DNA from: Chrysopilus asiliformis
Lineage: Eukaryota; Arthropoda; Insecta; Diptera; Rhagionidae
Length of the DNA: 64,000 nucleotides
Direction: 5' to 3'
Assembly: GCA_964034945.1 (NCBI GenBank)
Contig: OZ035962.1
Span: 90,813,650 to 90,877,649 of the forward strand
This document shows positions 1-11,800 of the stretch, in pieces. The notes beneath the pieces are model-generated. The model saw nothing but the letters and a program-made list of their open reading frames with translations. It was not told the origin of the DNA and searched no databases. Every line of letters begins with the position of its first letter. Positions within the stretch are counted from its first letter, which is position 1. The position numbers and the translations under genes were made by a program.

Positions 1-1613
1 CACCAGTAATAAGCTCTTTCCCCTTTTTACATCAATTACATTAGGAATTTCTTTAACTGTACAGTGGCAACTAATAATAATTCCAGTAACGATCATTAAG
101 AATTTTGCAGTTGAAAAAAGTGTATATCACTCACGTCGATCTATGAACCATGTGTTATATTCTAATACCTACCGTATTATTTAGGTGGCCAATCCTAGAA
201 ATTTTCTAATTTACAAAAATCATAAATCATAGCCGCACCACGGCAAATAGAGAAAAAAAAAACTTGAACCACAACATTATATAACGAATGGTTGTATACT
301 GCATTTTCTGTGTCCTTTTTAATGTAATGTGACTGCGGCCAGTGAATGTCGTCCGGGTGGCTATGGAAGGACATCAGTGGACGACAACTGGGCAAAAAGG
401 AAGAAAATAGACGAAAAAAAACTGCAAAATAAAAGGCGATACGAAAGCAATGACCACGGTCTGTGTAAACACTTGTAATTAGAGGACATTTAGATTAAAA
501 TCAAATTTACAACAGGATGGACATTCCGAAAAAAGGGGGAAGAAATTTCCTTTCATTTCGGGGTTAAGGGTTGACAGAAATATGACTATAAATAAAAACC
601 AAGAATAAATGAATATCCTTTTTACAAAGAAAATATGTACACCTATATTTTAAGTTTGTTTGTGTTTAATAGTTGCATGCGAATGATATAAGTGTCACAT
701 TCAAATAAATTTACGATTTTATTACACTGATTTTAACAAGTTTACGTTAAAGTTATGTTGCGTTATTTATGGTGTTAATAATTCAGTGAAAAAAAAATCT
801 TGATTCTACCTTTTAAGGTTGAATAATTTATTTGACCAAATCTAGTTATCCCAGTAAACTCATTTTGCCGTTGAAAATGTGAAAAAGTCCTAAAAAATTT
901 TTGATGAATTCCTTCCTTAATTTTTAATCACAATTCTCACATCTTTTCGCAATTTTCGCCATCATTTCAGCGTGTTAATGTCCTTTTATAGGATCAAACT
1001 TTTCTGACGGTTTTAATGAAAATTTAAATCTTGCCAAATAAAAAATGAGCAATGTTTCCTTACAAACAGGCACCTTTCTAAATATCAAGAGTTTAGAAAA
1101 AGTCGAAACAAAAATTAAGAATTTATTTATATTTACATTATACGGCTATTTTGCCACAATAAAATTAACATATCTACATTTTTGGGACTTGTGCCTCTGA
1201 ACGATGGGTATATCCTTTAACAATTTCAACCTTTCATTTAATCTCGTATAATCTTATACCGGTAAACCTTTTTCTATTGATTCCATTTGCTTTCCTTCAT
1301 CATCAACAAATCTCCTGAATATTTTTTGAGCTTATATGGAAAATCCTTTTTACGTTTATATCTGTATCTTTTTGGGATAAAAATTTTATTAATGTATCAT
1401 TTTCACAGATGGAATAATTTATTTAAATAAATATTTAATATTGCGAACTTTGTGTGTTATTTTGAGAAGTAGAAAATTATTTAAAGGTTCAAAAGATTTT
1501 TCTGTAAAAAAAATCTGAAAAATTGATATGCAAATTAAATACGATTAGGTGAATATTTTCAAAAATTTAATTTCATTTAAAATTGAAATTAAATGTGGGA
1601 AAAATTATTTAAC
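1..1613. other. No gene or recognisable repeat
   Basis: A+T-rich sequence without a coding-like frame, terminal inverted repeat or tandem array that I can support. A short minus-strand frame at 195-395 has no recognisable motif and I treat it as chance. Confidence 0.5.
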
Positions 1614-1616
1614 TAA

Positions 1617-1745
1617 GGGTCTGTTTCACCACTGCTGGATAAGTCTTATCTAGTAAAAAAATATCTGTCAATGTCCACGGCACAAGGATGCTGAGATGTA
1701 CTTAACCACTAGATAAGACTTATCCAACAGTGGTGAAACAGGCCC
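1617..1745. mobile_element. Short MITE, PIF/Harbinger type
   Basis: A 129-bp element with nearly perfect terminal inverted repeats of about 38 bp. The ends read GGGTCTGTTTCACCACTG on the left and, reverse-complemented, GGGCCTGTTTCACCACTG on the right. It is flanked by TAA on both sides (1614-1616 and 1746-1748). A 3-bp TWA duplication and GGG-starting ends are typical of PIF/Harbinger-derived (Tourist-like) MITEs. There is no coding capacity. The superfamily rests on the duplication and end bases only. Confidence 0.8.
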
Positions 1746-1748
1746 TAA

Positions 1749-2093
1749 ACCTACTTTACTGACGAACGGAATAAAATCATAGAGAACGACGAAAGAGTTT
1801 CGGCTTATTTGTCGGTTATTGCATTTTATTGCATTTTTGGTACAAAGAGCATGAGAAAAATTCGTTCCGAGGTACAGAAAATGTTGTTCCGAATTTTCTC
1901 GAAAATCATACGGGCCGATCTTTTTTTTTAAATATTTGTTACTATAACCAAAGATTTGGCATATAAAGATTAGAAACCTAGAACAAATTTTGGGTGCCTA
2001 AAGAATCCGCCGGTCGGAAATGAAATCTTCAGTAAACTTTGCAAAACTGTCAAAAAATATTCAAAAAGATCTGTCTTTAGTTACCTAATTATA
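1749..2093. other. No gene seen
   Basis: Spacer between the MITE and the Helitron cluster. Nothing recognisable. Confidence 0.4.
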
Positions 2094-2569
2094 CTAAGTA
2101 CCAGGAAGACCGAGCCATGCTCGACGACCTCAAAATCCAATTTTTGCTGATTTTTGGGGAAAAACTAAATTCACATTATTTTTACAGAGCTTTTCCAAAG
2201 TTTTTAAATTCCCGACCTAGAAAGCTAGAACTAAAACTAACGCGCGATAACAAAATTTCATAGAAATCGGTTGAGTGGTTATTGAGTAATCGCTGTCACC
2301 GATTTCTGAAACGTTGTTTTGAGACACCAGGTGAGGGTTCTCGAGGGGAAGGAATAGTTAGGTTTGTAGTGGCAAAATTTTATTAAGATCGGACCACCCA
2401 ATTCGAATATACCAGGCGAGGGGAATTTTCTCAGAGGTGAGACCTATCTAGATCGATTCCTTGTCCCCGAAAATCCCTAACCCGCAAGTTTCGTGAAAAT
2501 CGTTAGGCGGGTTTTCGAGATCGTTTGTGCAGACAGACAGACAGACATTCCTCATATTATATTATAGGA
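2094..2569 (-). mobile_element. Non-autonomous Helitron, minus strand, degenerate 3' end
   Basis: Read on the minus strand, the element starts with TC followed by an AT-rich head (2555-2569), then a short GTCT run (2528-2547), and ends in a hairpin GAGC-ATG-GCTC about 20 nt before a terminus reading CTTAG then T. A TC start, 3' hairpin and CTRR end without target duplication are the Helitron signature. Here the final CTAG seen in neighbouring copies has become CTTAG. The interior shares the style of the other small Helitrons in the window. No Rep/helicase sequence is present. Confidence 0.55.
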
Positions 2570-2572
2570 TAG

Positions 2573-3031
2573 TCATATAAAACTGAATTGGTGTCTGTAT
2601 GTCTGTTTGTTCCTCTTTCACGTAAAAACGTCTGAACCGATTGACTTGAAATTTGGTATGAGTGTCTGTGGTAGTTCTGGTTCCAACATATGCATACGGA
2701 AAAGTAGCGCGAGGGGTGGGGGGAGTAAGGGGAGGGGGTAAAGTGATTTCGAAACATAGTTTTCTCTATGTTACTCTTTCGTGGGGAAACTACCGAGCCG
2801 ATTGGCCTGAAGTTTAGCTCCAAAATATCCCAACATGGTTTTCCTTGGATTTGTTCCATTCACGCTTTTAGGCAGACCAAGCCGGTAATGGGCAATAACT
2901 TATTATTTCAAAAGCTATTGTCAAATTTTTCCCGATATTTCTCAGTATAGATAGATAAATGAAACGTGCGGCCGGAGGGCGTGTAACATGTGGGTGGTGA
3001 ACCGCGAAGCGGTGCGGGGCGCAGCCCCTAG
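2573..3031 (+). mobile_element. Non-autonomous Helitron, plus strand
   Basis: The 5' end is TC followed by ATATAAAACTGAATTGGTG. The interior has the recurring blocks with AACCGATTGACTTGAAATTTGG and a G-rich AGGGGTGGGGGGAGTAAG segment shared with the copies at 34.6, 35.8 and 39.4 kb. The 3' end carries two perfect hairpins (ACCGC-GAA-GCGGT and GGGGC-GCA-GCCCC partners) and stops at CTAG (3028-3031) followed by T. Non-coding. It abuts another Helitron on each side. Confidence 0.75.
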
Positions 3032-3032
3032 T

Positions 3033-3683
3033 AGTTATATAAAAATGAGTTGGTGTCTGTATGTCTGTTTGTTCCTCTTTCACGTAAAAACGGCTGATCT
3101 GATTGACCTGAAATTTGGCATGGATACTCGTTGTGGGCCTGGTTCCAACATAGGCATATTGGAAAGTGCACCTAGTGGAGGGGGGAGTAGTGCGCGGCAC
3201 TAAAGTCTCTTTCGGGGGAAAACTACCTAGTCAATTGGCCTGAAATTCGCTCGCCGGGGGTCCAGCACTATCATAGATTTCTTGGAAACTAGCCCGGAGG
3301 GTGGACAGTAAGAGATGAAGGTAACGGAATCTGAAGCTTTGTTTTTCTTCTATGTTAATTTTTCGCGGGAAAACCACCAAACCCATTTGCCTGAAATTCA
3401 GCACAGATGTTCCTCGCGGTCCATCTCTAACATATCCCCATTTATAAGTAGACCGAGTGGTGTGGCTGTAAGGGGTGGGGGTAAACTGAATCCAAATCCA
3501 AATCCTGGAATTCCTTGTCTTTTTGTTAATTTATGGAAATCATTTTTTGAAGAGAAAAAACTTTGAAGAAAAGCACAGACCACCCTACTCTTGGCTATCT
3601 AATTTATAACCAACTGAATTTTGTTTTCCTAGGTTTTAATTTACTCAAGCTTTTAGCCGGGCGAAGCCGGGTCCAAATTCTAG
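3033..3683 (+). mobile_element. Non-autonomous Helitron, plus strand
   Basis: A second copy of the same family inserted directly after the terminal CTAG-T of the previous one. Its head repeats TTATATAAAAATGAGTTGG and its tail has GCCGGGCGAAGCCGGG followed by a CTAG terminus (3680-3683) before T. The exact TC at the 5' end has been lost. It is more diverged inside than the 39.4-kb copy. Small open frames here are not genes. Confidence 0.65.
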
Positions 3684-6355
3684 TCTTTGATATCACACGA
3701 ATTTTACCTTGAGAAAAAAAACAACCGTCACCTTCCGTTTAACATGAATTTTTTGTTGTGTTGACTTAAAATTCTGTATTTCGTATAGTTTTTGACATTA
3801 TTTTATCATTTCAGGTCAAAACTACAATGCCTTTGTAATAAATACTCAACAATGTCAAATTTACACGATTTAATGTTGGCGAAAAATTGTGGGAAAATTT
3901 TGTCAAATTGATTTTTGTTTCTGTTTACATAAAAGCTAAATTTTAATGAAATCTAGAATCCTTCATGCCAGCAAGGGTTATAAAAAATTTATACTTTTTT
4001 AAATCGTATTATAAAACCAGGTTTTATCATTCAATGCAATACGAAATAAAAGGAGACCGTATTTGGATTTCGCAACATTTAAGCTAATTTGATGTATCTC
4101 CTTAAAGAATTTCATAAACTTTTACTATAAAAATTCATTCTCATGTAAAATTTAACATTTTCGCTGAGAAATAAGTAAACCTGGGTAACGTTACTAGTTA
4201 ACCTCTCGAATTCCTTGTAAAATTTCCATTAACAAATTATGTACTTAACTTTATTTGATGATGAGGAAATTCACCCACAGCGCACGCAATCAAAATAATA
4301 TTCCATATCTTTTTATTGGTGCTGCGTAAGTATATTGATTGCATCTTGGGGTTTTATCAAATGAGGAAATAAGTTCCCATTTTATCCTTTAATAAAATTA
4401 TTTATTTTCAGATATGAGTCGAAATTTTTGGGCAACATTGAGTGGCTTTAGGATATCATTAAGTCATATAACGTTATTTATACGACCAACAATGGTATTA
4501 TAAAAAGAGAAAATCTTGAACCTTTTGCTGCAAAGGAATCGGAGCAAAGCTTCCTGAAAAGTACGAATCCGGTATACTTTGGTTTATTGCACACAATTAA
4601 CATTTGTTTGGGTAAAAGTGATTTCGGGGCCCGTCAAAAAGTTATTGCTTCTAGGCTATATTCTAACCAAAGTTTTTCTAGGCGGCAGCATTTTTGTACG
4701 AAAGACGAAAGAGGATCGTCGACCCGTAATTTCCTGCTAAACTGACTATACGCACCTAACGAATATAGGGAACTATAAATGAAGTTCCTGATATGGTGTT
4801 AGTATACAAATCCAAAGAGGTGATTAAATCTCCGCCAATGAAACAATAAAGTTCCTTTCATTCCTATGTAATGCGATTGAATAGCTCCCCAGCAGGTCTC
4901 GAATTTCGGTACTGAGTCCTGAGTGACGGGATGATTGGGCTTCGGTTTCCCAATTTCTCAACATTTCACTGATGCGAACCAAAGAATTTTCCCTCTGACA
5001 CTTTCGAGGTCCTTGGTGTACTGCCTATCAGTATAAACAAAGAATTTTCTTCCCCGTCTTACGTTTCACTTCCTTAGGCAATGCATCGAAGGAAATCCCA
5101 TAGAAATGGGCTTCCAATTTCTCCCATCAACGTTTTCTTTATCTTTTGTGAAAACCCATAAGTAGGGAATTACCGATACTTACATTCTTCCCTGTTTTAT
5201 ATGCTACCAATAAATGCACACCGGGAGCCATTCATATAAATGTGCCTACCTATATTTAAGAAAAGATTGGATCGAATTAGGTTCAGTTAGGTTGGGTATA
5301 GGACTGGGATTTCACCCAGTTTCAGTCGTTCGCTACCTTTTTGCACAATTGATTGTTTTCTTAAGCCGAAGGTAACATGATCGTAAAACACTCACGATTC
5401 TGTGTGTAACTTTTTTTTTGTGCTGTATCGTTTCGTAAAATAACACACTTTTACGTTTACACATTTCCGTGTGTACGACGATGCCTACTTGAAGAAAGAA
5501 TCAGCCCCTTGCATTTTGTGCCGTAACCCACTTATGGGATATCCTTTTGCGAAAATCTTAATATCTACCGCTACCACTTTACCGCCTCTAATCATCCCTG
5601 TCACGTCTTCTTACCCACAATGAGAAAAGTACTTGAGAATGTAATGTAATTTTCTGATATACTTTATGTTTATAGCTGCCGGGTATTTCCAGTGAGATTC
5701 AGGGTTAAAATTTTTTCAGTTTTACCGATTTTTCACACAAAAAATGTTTTTCCACGTTTTCCCTAGGTTCCCGTGAATGTCTGCCAACTTTCTGTTGGTT
5801 TTCGGTTATTTTATCTTCGAGTATTGGGAATGGCGGCTATGATTATCAAAATTAACGGCCTATCATCCTAAGGAGAATATCAGTAACAAAAATTAATGGC
5901 GAATTGGTTATGTCAGTTTCATATTGTGAAGGACGATGGCATTAAAATGTAGTCCTACGGAAATGTCTGACGAAAATGTCTTGAACGTGGTGGTCTTTTT
6001 TCAGACTTTTAATTTTATGTTATGACCTCAATGGAGGGGATTTTCTATCGAAATCGTGAGTAACATAAATTTGAAAGCGTTATGAAAATATTTACCAAAA
6101 TCGAGATATTCAGTGATGTGTTCAAATAAAATGCCCCTAAGTGCTTAACGTAATTTCTAATAAAGTTCTTAAAAGTGAATAACAACGAATGAATGCATTA
6201 CAAATTTATGATTATATTAAAAAAAACGAAGTTTAGTTTATTTCATGTTTTAAATTTACTTTGTAGAGGGGTCGAATTTTTGATTTGGCTTTATTTAAAT
6301 AAAACCACACCGCTTATAAAAAAGAGATTGAAGTAAAAATATTTTATAAGAATAT
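3684..6355. other. No gene seen
   Basis: AT-rich single-copy-looking sequence. Around 5278-5302 there are a few degenerate TTAGG-like motifs (TTAGGTTCAGTTAGGTTGGG), too few to call telomeric. No inverted-repeat element or coding-like frame found. Confidence 0.4.
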
Positions 6356-7036
6356 TTTAATACCCGTATGGTGAAACCAAAGGGTATATTAACTTTGCCT
6401 TACCGTTTGTAACGCCAAGATCCCGTCATCACACACAAAAATGAATTACACCAGTGTGTTTAGAATGATAAAATAAATTGAATTTTGCATGTCCGTCCAT
6501 CCGTCTGTCCGTCCGTCCGTCTGTCCGTCCGTCCGTCCGTCCGTCCGTCTGTCTGTCCGTCTGTCTGTCTGTCCGTCTGTCTGTCCGCCTGTCTGTCCGT
6601 CTGTCCGTCTGTCCGTCCGTCCGTCTGTCCGTCCGTCCGTCTGTCTGTCTGTCTGTCTGCCCGTCTGTGGCGCGGATTGCGGATTGAGCTAGATACTTGA
6701 AATTTTGCGCAGATCCGTTTTTCGTAAAATGCGAGGCTAAATTCGTTAATGGGCAAAAATGGACTATTAGGGGGGTACCCCCCATTCGAACGAAAACGTT
6801 TTTTGCGAATATCTCAAAAACGGTGAATCTTATCAAAAAGTGCACGAACAAAAGTTATTTAGGATATGATTCTACATAAAACTCCCATACATCTAAATCC
6901 GATTGGAATCAGTTTTAAAAAATCTTGGTACAACTGTTTTTTTTTTGGTACAACTGTTCGAATTTTGAGAAGAATGTCACCATACGGGTTTTCAATAATT
7001 GCCAGATTGGCAATTATAGCTTTTGTTATGTTTTTT
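6356..7036 (+). mobile_element. DINE-1/HINE-like element, family A copy 1
   Basis: The 5' end carries ACCCGTATGGTG (6362-6373). Its exact reverse complement CACCATACGGGT recurs at 6978-6989, followed by a perfect stem-loop AATTGCCA-GAT-TGGCAATT (6997-7015) and the tail TTTTGTTATG. Between them lie a conserved block (GCCTTACCGTTTGTAACGCC), a GTCY array and a long conserved 3' half. Subterminal inverted repeats, an internal GTCY microsatellite and a 3' stem-loop are the described layout of DINE-1/mini-me (Helentron-associated) elements of flies. The family is assigned by layout only. It has no coding capacity. Confidence 0.7.
6490..6668 (+). repeat. (GTCY)n microsatellite inside family A copy 1
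   Basis: About 178 bp of GTCC and GTCT tetramers in irregular order. It gives open frames on both strands (Ser-Val-Cys-Leu or Arg-Thr-Asp-Gly repeats), which are artefacts of a stop-free repeat. Confidence 0.95.
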
Positions 7037-7742
7037 AAACATATTTACCCCATGAAAAAAATTTCACCCAACTGGAGGCTGCGCTCCTAATCGCTCCGCG
7101 GGTTTTTCTTTCCGTCGACATTGGCCTTGATTTCAAGCGGTGTTCGACATAATGCTAATACCATCTACCGACCCACAAAAATCAAATCAAAACTCCTTCA
7201 GTAGATCAGCAATAAAGGGTTTTACTGGGATGGATCCGGGTTAGATTTTAGTGGCCAGAAAATTTGTTTGAAGTCTATTTTGTAGCCAAAATGAGGTTGA
7301 AATCCCCGCAGCAGGATGTGATGAAGTCCTCAAAATTTTTCATATTTGTTGTAAAATAGCTTTTCGATGAAAAATTTGATTTCTTGTGTAAATTCTTTAT
7401 TGAATTTTACAGTGAGCAAAAATAATATTGTTGTTAACAGTTAAGCCGAATAGTTTAAAACCAATTTTTTAATCGAAAAACGTTTTTTACAGAAAATATG
7501 AAATTTTTGAGGATTTTATCAAATAGAGTATAAATCTTGCTTTGATTGAATTTTGATATATGGACAACTTTTGTAAAATCGTATTCTAAATATTTTTCGC
7601 ACAAATAACCGTTTCTGAATGAGGTACTATTCTCGAGTCGTTTAAGTTACAAATGGTGGAAGGAGAAAAGTGGGTCCGATTTTAATGAAACTAGAAAGAA
7701 ATACAGCTCAAAACAATACCTTTGCAACAAAAAAAACGTGAC
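7037..7742. other. No gene seen
   Basis: AT-rich spacer. A few frames shorter than 70 codons with no motif. Nothing else recognised. Confidence 0.4.
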
Positions 7743-7912
7743 TCAAAAATACTTATTAGGTAAAAATCTATACAATTTTTGGCCAATGGTTTCTCTTTCG
7801 AGCCACTGTGCGTCGTCATATATTGCGGCCCTAATATGATGACGCTCAGTGGCTCGAAAGAGAAATCATTGGCCAAAAATTCTGTAGATTTTTACCTAAT
7901 AAGTATTTTTGA
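7743..7912. mobile_element. Foldback MITE of about 170 bp
   Basis: Two arms of about 80 bp are imperfect reverse complements and meet at a 10-12 bp loop near 7823-7834. The arms begin TCAAAAATACTTATTAGG and include TGGCCAATG and GAGCCACTG segments on both sides. The transcript would form a long hairpin. I could not define a target duplication, so the superfamily is unknown. Confidence 0.7.
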
Positions 7913-8331
7913 TGAATTTCCTAAAAAAACACACGACAAATGAAAGTAGACATGATTACCTTGAGACCAAGGTGATTAAATGTGATCTACAAAAATGTTG
8001 GGAACAGTGGGTGGCCGATTTGATGAAGAGCGCCTCATATATGCAAGAAATGCGCCGCAGGCAGAAAAATACGGCAGCACGGCAACCCTCAGCAGCAATA
8101 TATTTGTAAGTGAATTTTTTCTCGAAAACGGCTGCTGATGAAATTTGGGTACTTAAAAATAGTTTTGGGGACAAAAATGCGATTGCGCTTGTCATAAAGA
8201 ATCTATCTGAAGTCACTGCTACATGGCTGCGGCTTAAATGGCGAAGAAATATGTCAACCGCCAACGACGTGTCCGACATAAATGCTACTTGGGTGGTCTT
8301 ATCCTCGGAGAAATTCGTTAAGGTCCTGTAA
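7909..8331 (+). other. Possible decayed coding fragment
   Basis: Two consecutive plus-strand frames (7909-8109 and 8110-8331) have a more protein-like composition than their surroundings (for example LQKCWEQWVADLMK and VTATWLRLKWRRNMS). A strong donor-like GTAAGT lies at 8106-8111, between them. I recognise no domain. It may be a fragment of an old transposon gene or chance. It also contains one copy of the TGCGCCGCAGGC motif (8051-8062) seen elsewhere in the window. Confidence 0.15.
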
Positions 8332-8514
8332 GGTATAGGATGTCTTTTAATAAAACAAATATTTAGAACATTATTTAATAAACTTAAAGCTTTTACAAAT
8401 TATCTAGAAGGACAAATATTTAAAATACAATTAACTGAGTGTTTTTAAAATATTACTATGTTTTTAAAATATCTATATTATAAAGTAAATAATAACAAAT
8501 ATACAATTTCTACA

Positions 8515-8840
8515 AAGGATAACTCAAATATCCTTTTTCACATTTTTTTCTTAAGAAAAATATCATTGGGGGTCTTTGGGATTGCGAATCTCGAATCTGA
8601 AGAAATGTCCTGTAACTCTAACGCGAATATCCTGTTTTGCATGCTAAATTAACATCAAAGGATTGTTCTAGATCGTCAATCCTGATTCTGCAGATGGAAT
8701 TTCAAAATTTGAAACGACAGATATTACGGTGATAACAGAAATAAATTAGCAGGGGGGTGTTTGGATCAGGGATTTCAAACCTTAGGAAATGTAATGCGAA
8801 TCAATTTTTTCCCCAAAAAATCCGCAAAAGGAGGATTTTG
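8515..8840 (+). mobile_element. Decayed Helitron, family D
   Basis: The segment AAGGATAACTCAAATATCC followed by CTTTTTCACATTTTTTTC and the GGGGGTCTTTGGGATTGCG block matches, in reverse complement, the interior of the complete Helitron at 44212-44582. The same kind of block recurs further on, around 8760-8840, so the copy contains internally repeated units. The ends are not recognisable. Confidence 0.45.
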
Positions 8841-11800
8841 AGATTGTCGAACATGGTACTCTCATATGTTATAATTCGAATAGATTCTTTAAGCAATCGA
8901 GTATTTAAATTTAAAGCCATAATTTCAAAATTTGTTGACAAAATAGCCTAAATAGCAACTTTGCATATGCTACAAATATTTGTGTCCTAACGAAATTTTG
9001 CATCTTGTAACTATTTCTATAAGAACTACTGTGAACACATGCGATTTGCTTGTTTCAAGTTTTGCGTGGATATCAAGTCAAATCTTAAAGTTACACAAAC
9101 TTTTATCTGAGTACCACTGGTTGTTACTAGAATAAATTTGTGAAATTTACATTACAATAAGTTAGAAATTTTGCAAACGCATCGTTTTACTATTACTATA
9201 AGAATATTCTTATGCTTATTGCAATTAAACAAATTTATTTAAAAGATTTATAAATAAGTTAAAAGTCGAAAGTTTTTAGAAAACTTGAATAAAACGGTAT
9301 GTTGCTGTTATGTAAAACAATATAATTTCGGAATTATTTTGCTTGCAGATATTTTCTTATAAATATAACAAGAAAAGTTTTTTTTTGTTTTCTAGGATGC
9401 AAGAAAACACAAGTTGCACAGATGTTCCGTTGCACATGGAAATAATGTTTTCCGTTCTATAAAACGTGTATTTTTTGGTGGGAGTTTAAATTTCTTAGAC
9501 GAACATTTTTACATAAAAAATTGTTTGTTTTAAGGAAAATTCCGGAAAAACAAGTTTTCGACTTTAAAATGTAATTTTATTGGCTTCAAATCTAGTTGTC
9601 AAAAAATCACAAAAATGCATTAAAGTTTTCTAATTGTTTGCTGGATGATGGGTTTATTTTCCGGTATCAAACCAATTGAAAAACTTTTATGATCGACGGG
9701 AAAAAAAATTGATAATAATGCAGAAAATCATAGAATATCAAGTCGATTCTATAAACTGGAAAAGTGAAATCGGAAAAGCTCTCAAAACTTTTCCAATTCG
9801 AATCAATTCCGGGTTTTTGTCAAAGAAGTTCAATATCATCCCAGTTACAAGTTCTTATATGTTCTTTGGGAAAGGAAAGATTATTGTGGAGGAGAAAAAT
9901 AACATTGAGAATTTGTATATGTATATTTAAGGAAATTCATGAGTGCCTTTCGTGCATTTCTTCGATTCCCGGATCCCTAAAACTGGCTATTCAGGAACAG
10001 GGGATCAAGTTTTTCAAATGGGGATGAAAAAAATCGAGTAGGTACTAGCGTTTTTGACCCTTTGTGTATCAATGGGCAGAATGTGTTGTCAATCGAAATC
10101 TGGGGAAATTTATTTGACCCCCGGGGGAGAGGGCTCAATACTTCCTTGAGGGTTGTGTTTTTCTTGCTTCCTTGGGTCCACATCGGTATTATTTTGTCTT
10201 TGACCTTTTCTTTTGGAATTTTCTTAGTGAGTTTTCAACGACGAAGAATTTGATGGATGACATCAAAACACTACGGAATATGCTTAAAGCCTTCTGGACG
10301 AATCCTTGGTTCATTGAAGTGATCGGTATTTTCTGAAAAATGTCAGAATATAGGAGGATGTTTTTCGAGTTTCCATATCCAGGGAAAAAAGGGGAAAGGC
10401 TTAAAATTGGTTAACCGCAATGATTATGAGGATTGGGAAAATTTGATTTATCGCAAATGTCAAAGAGTATTGTCTGTGGGAAATTGTTTTTTTCTTTCTT
10501 TTATATACACACAAGTGTTATTACAACTGACCTATTTTTGTCACATTCTTCAATCTGTTTTTCAAAACTCTTGCCAACATAAAAATAAAAAATTCAAACT
10601 TGAAGATATTTTCCACAGGCTATAACTGTAGCAGGTTTAATTCATAGCATAATTGAATTGTCATAATGAGTCCAACATAAATCTAATTCCAGCATTTTTT
10701 CCCAATCTGCTGTACTAAAATTATCTTTATAAAAGTTCAACGTCATCCTTTTTCCGTGTTCATTTACGATTTGTGTGTTTGTGTGTGTAAAATGCAGCCT
10801 GGATTAGTTTTTTTAAAGTCAAGCAAGTGCTCAACTTGAAATTAAGCTGATGGGAGTTACATTTTGAGCAAGGAATGGGGCTAGACAAGCATATTGAATA
10901 AAAGTCCATGTCTCCAAACCGGAAACTCCCTCCAGATTGAGTGGATCAGCGTTTGAATATCGTGGATGTGAACAAAAGCGAGCGAATAATTGAATTTTGT
11001 TGCGACTCGTAAGTTTTCGCTATGATATCTTAAGAGAAAGTTTCCTTTTTGCCAACATAAAACGTCTGTCGTTTGCCATCTATCTTGTGGAAAACTTTTT
11101 CTTTGAACCTTTGCGGTAAGATGAGCTGAACTAAACATTAATCAGCGCTTTTCATTCATCGTCTCAAAAATTGACGGTATAATGTTTAAGAAGAGGTGGA
11201 AAAGTTTTTAAGCTCGTAAGAGGATTTTCATTGATTTTCTGTTATTAGGATTGCATTCACATCTGTTAATTTCTGCTGAAACCTTGGAGAGGAAAACCCT
11301 GAATTATAAAGTTTAAACAAACTATTAAGCACTCAATAAATAGTGTTTGAAATTGTTGTGTTAAAAAGATATTGAACATTCCTTCTTTTCCAGTGATGGG
11401 AATTTTTCCACAATTTTTCCGAAAAACTAATTTTGAATTTTCTTGAAATTTTTTAAGGGTTTTCCACATACAATTTTTTTTTTTTGGGGATTTCGTCATT
11501 TGGCAGCACAAATACATTTCGTTAAAGTTGTGCACACGAGTTAAGTCACTTGGTCAAAAACAAAAAAGATAATCATTTAAATTAATCCCCACCCCCCCCC
11601 CCCCCTCTACTTAAGCACCCCTTCCCTGATAAACTTTGAACCGTTCAACTGATTAAGATTCCGTTTTCAGAATTGGATAAAGCACCTTGTGCACAAGCAA
11701 CTGCCATTAAAAAATCAAACCCATCACCTGCCAATCAACAACCCCCTCACCTGCTTTCTCTGAGATCGCTGATGGAATCTTGATTGGATTTTCCCTACTC

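Noticed and set aside
5278..5302. TTAGG-like words suggesting an insect telomeric repeat
   Set aside because: Only three degenerate units, without a tandem array.
6429..6851. Long open frames with Arg-Thr-Asp-Gly or Ser-Val-Cys-Leu repeats over the GTCY arrays (also at 23.3-23.8, 32.0-32.3, 60.9-61.5 and 62.0 kb)
   Set aside because: They come from stop-free tetramer repeats, are open in several frames on both strands, and lie in non-coding transposable elements.
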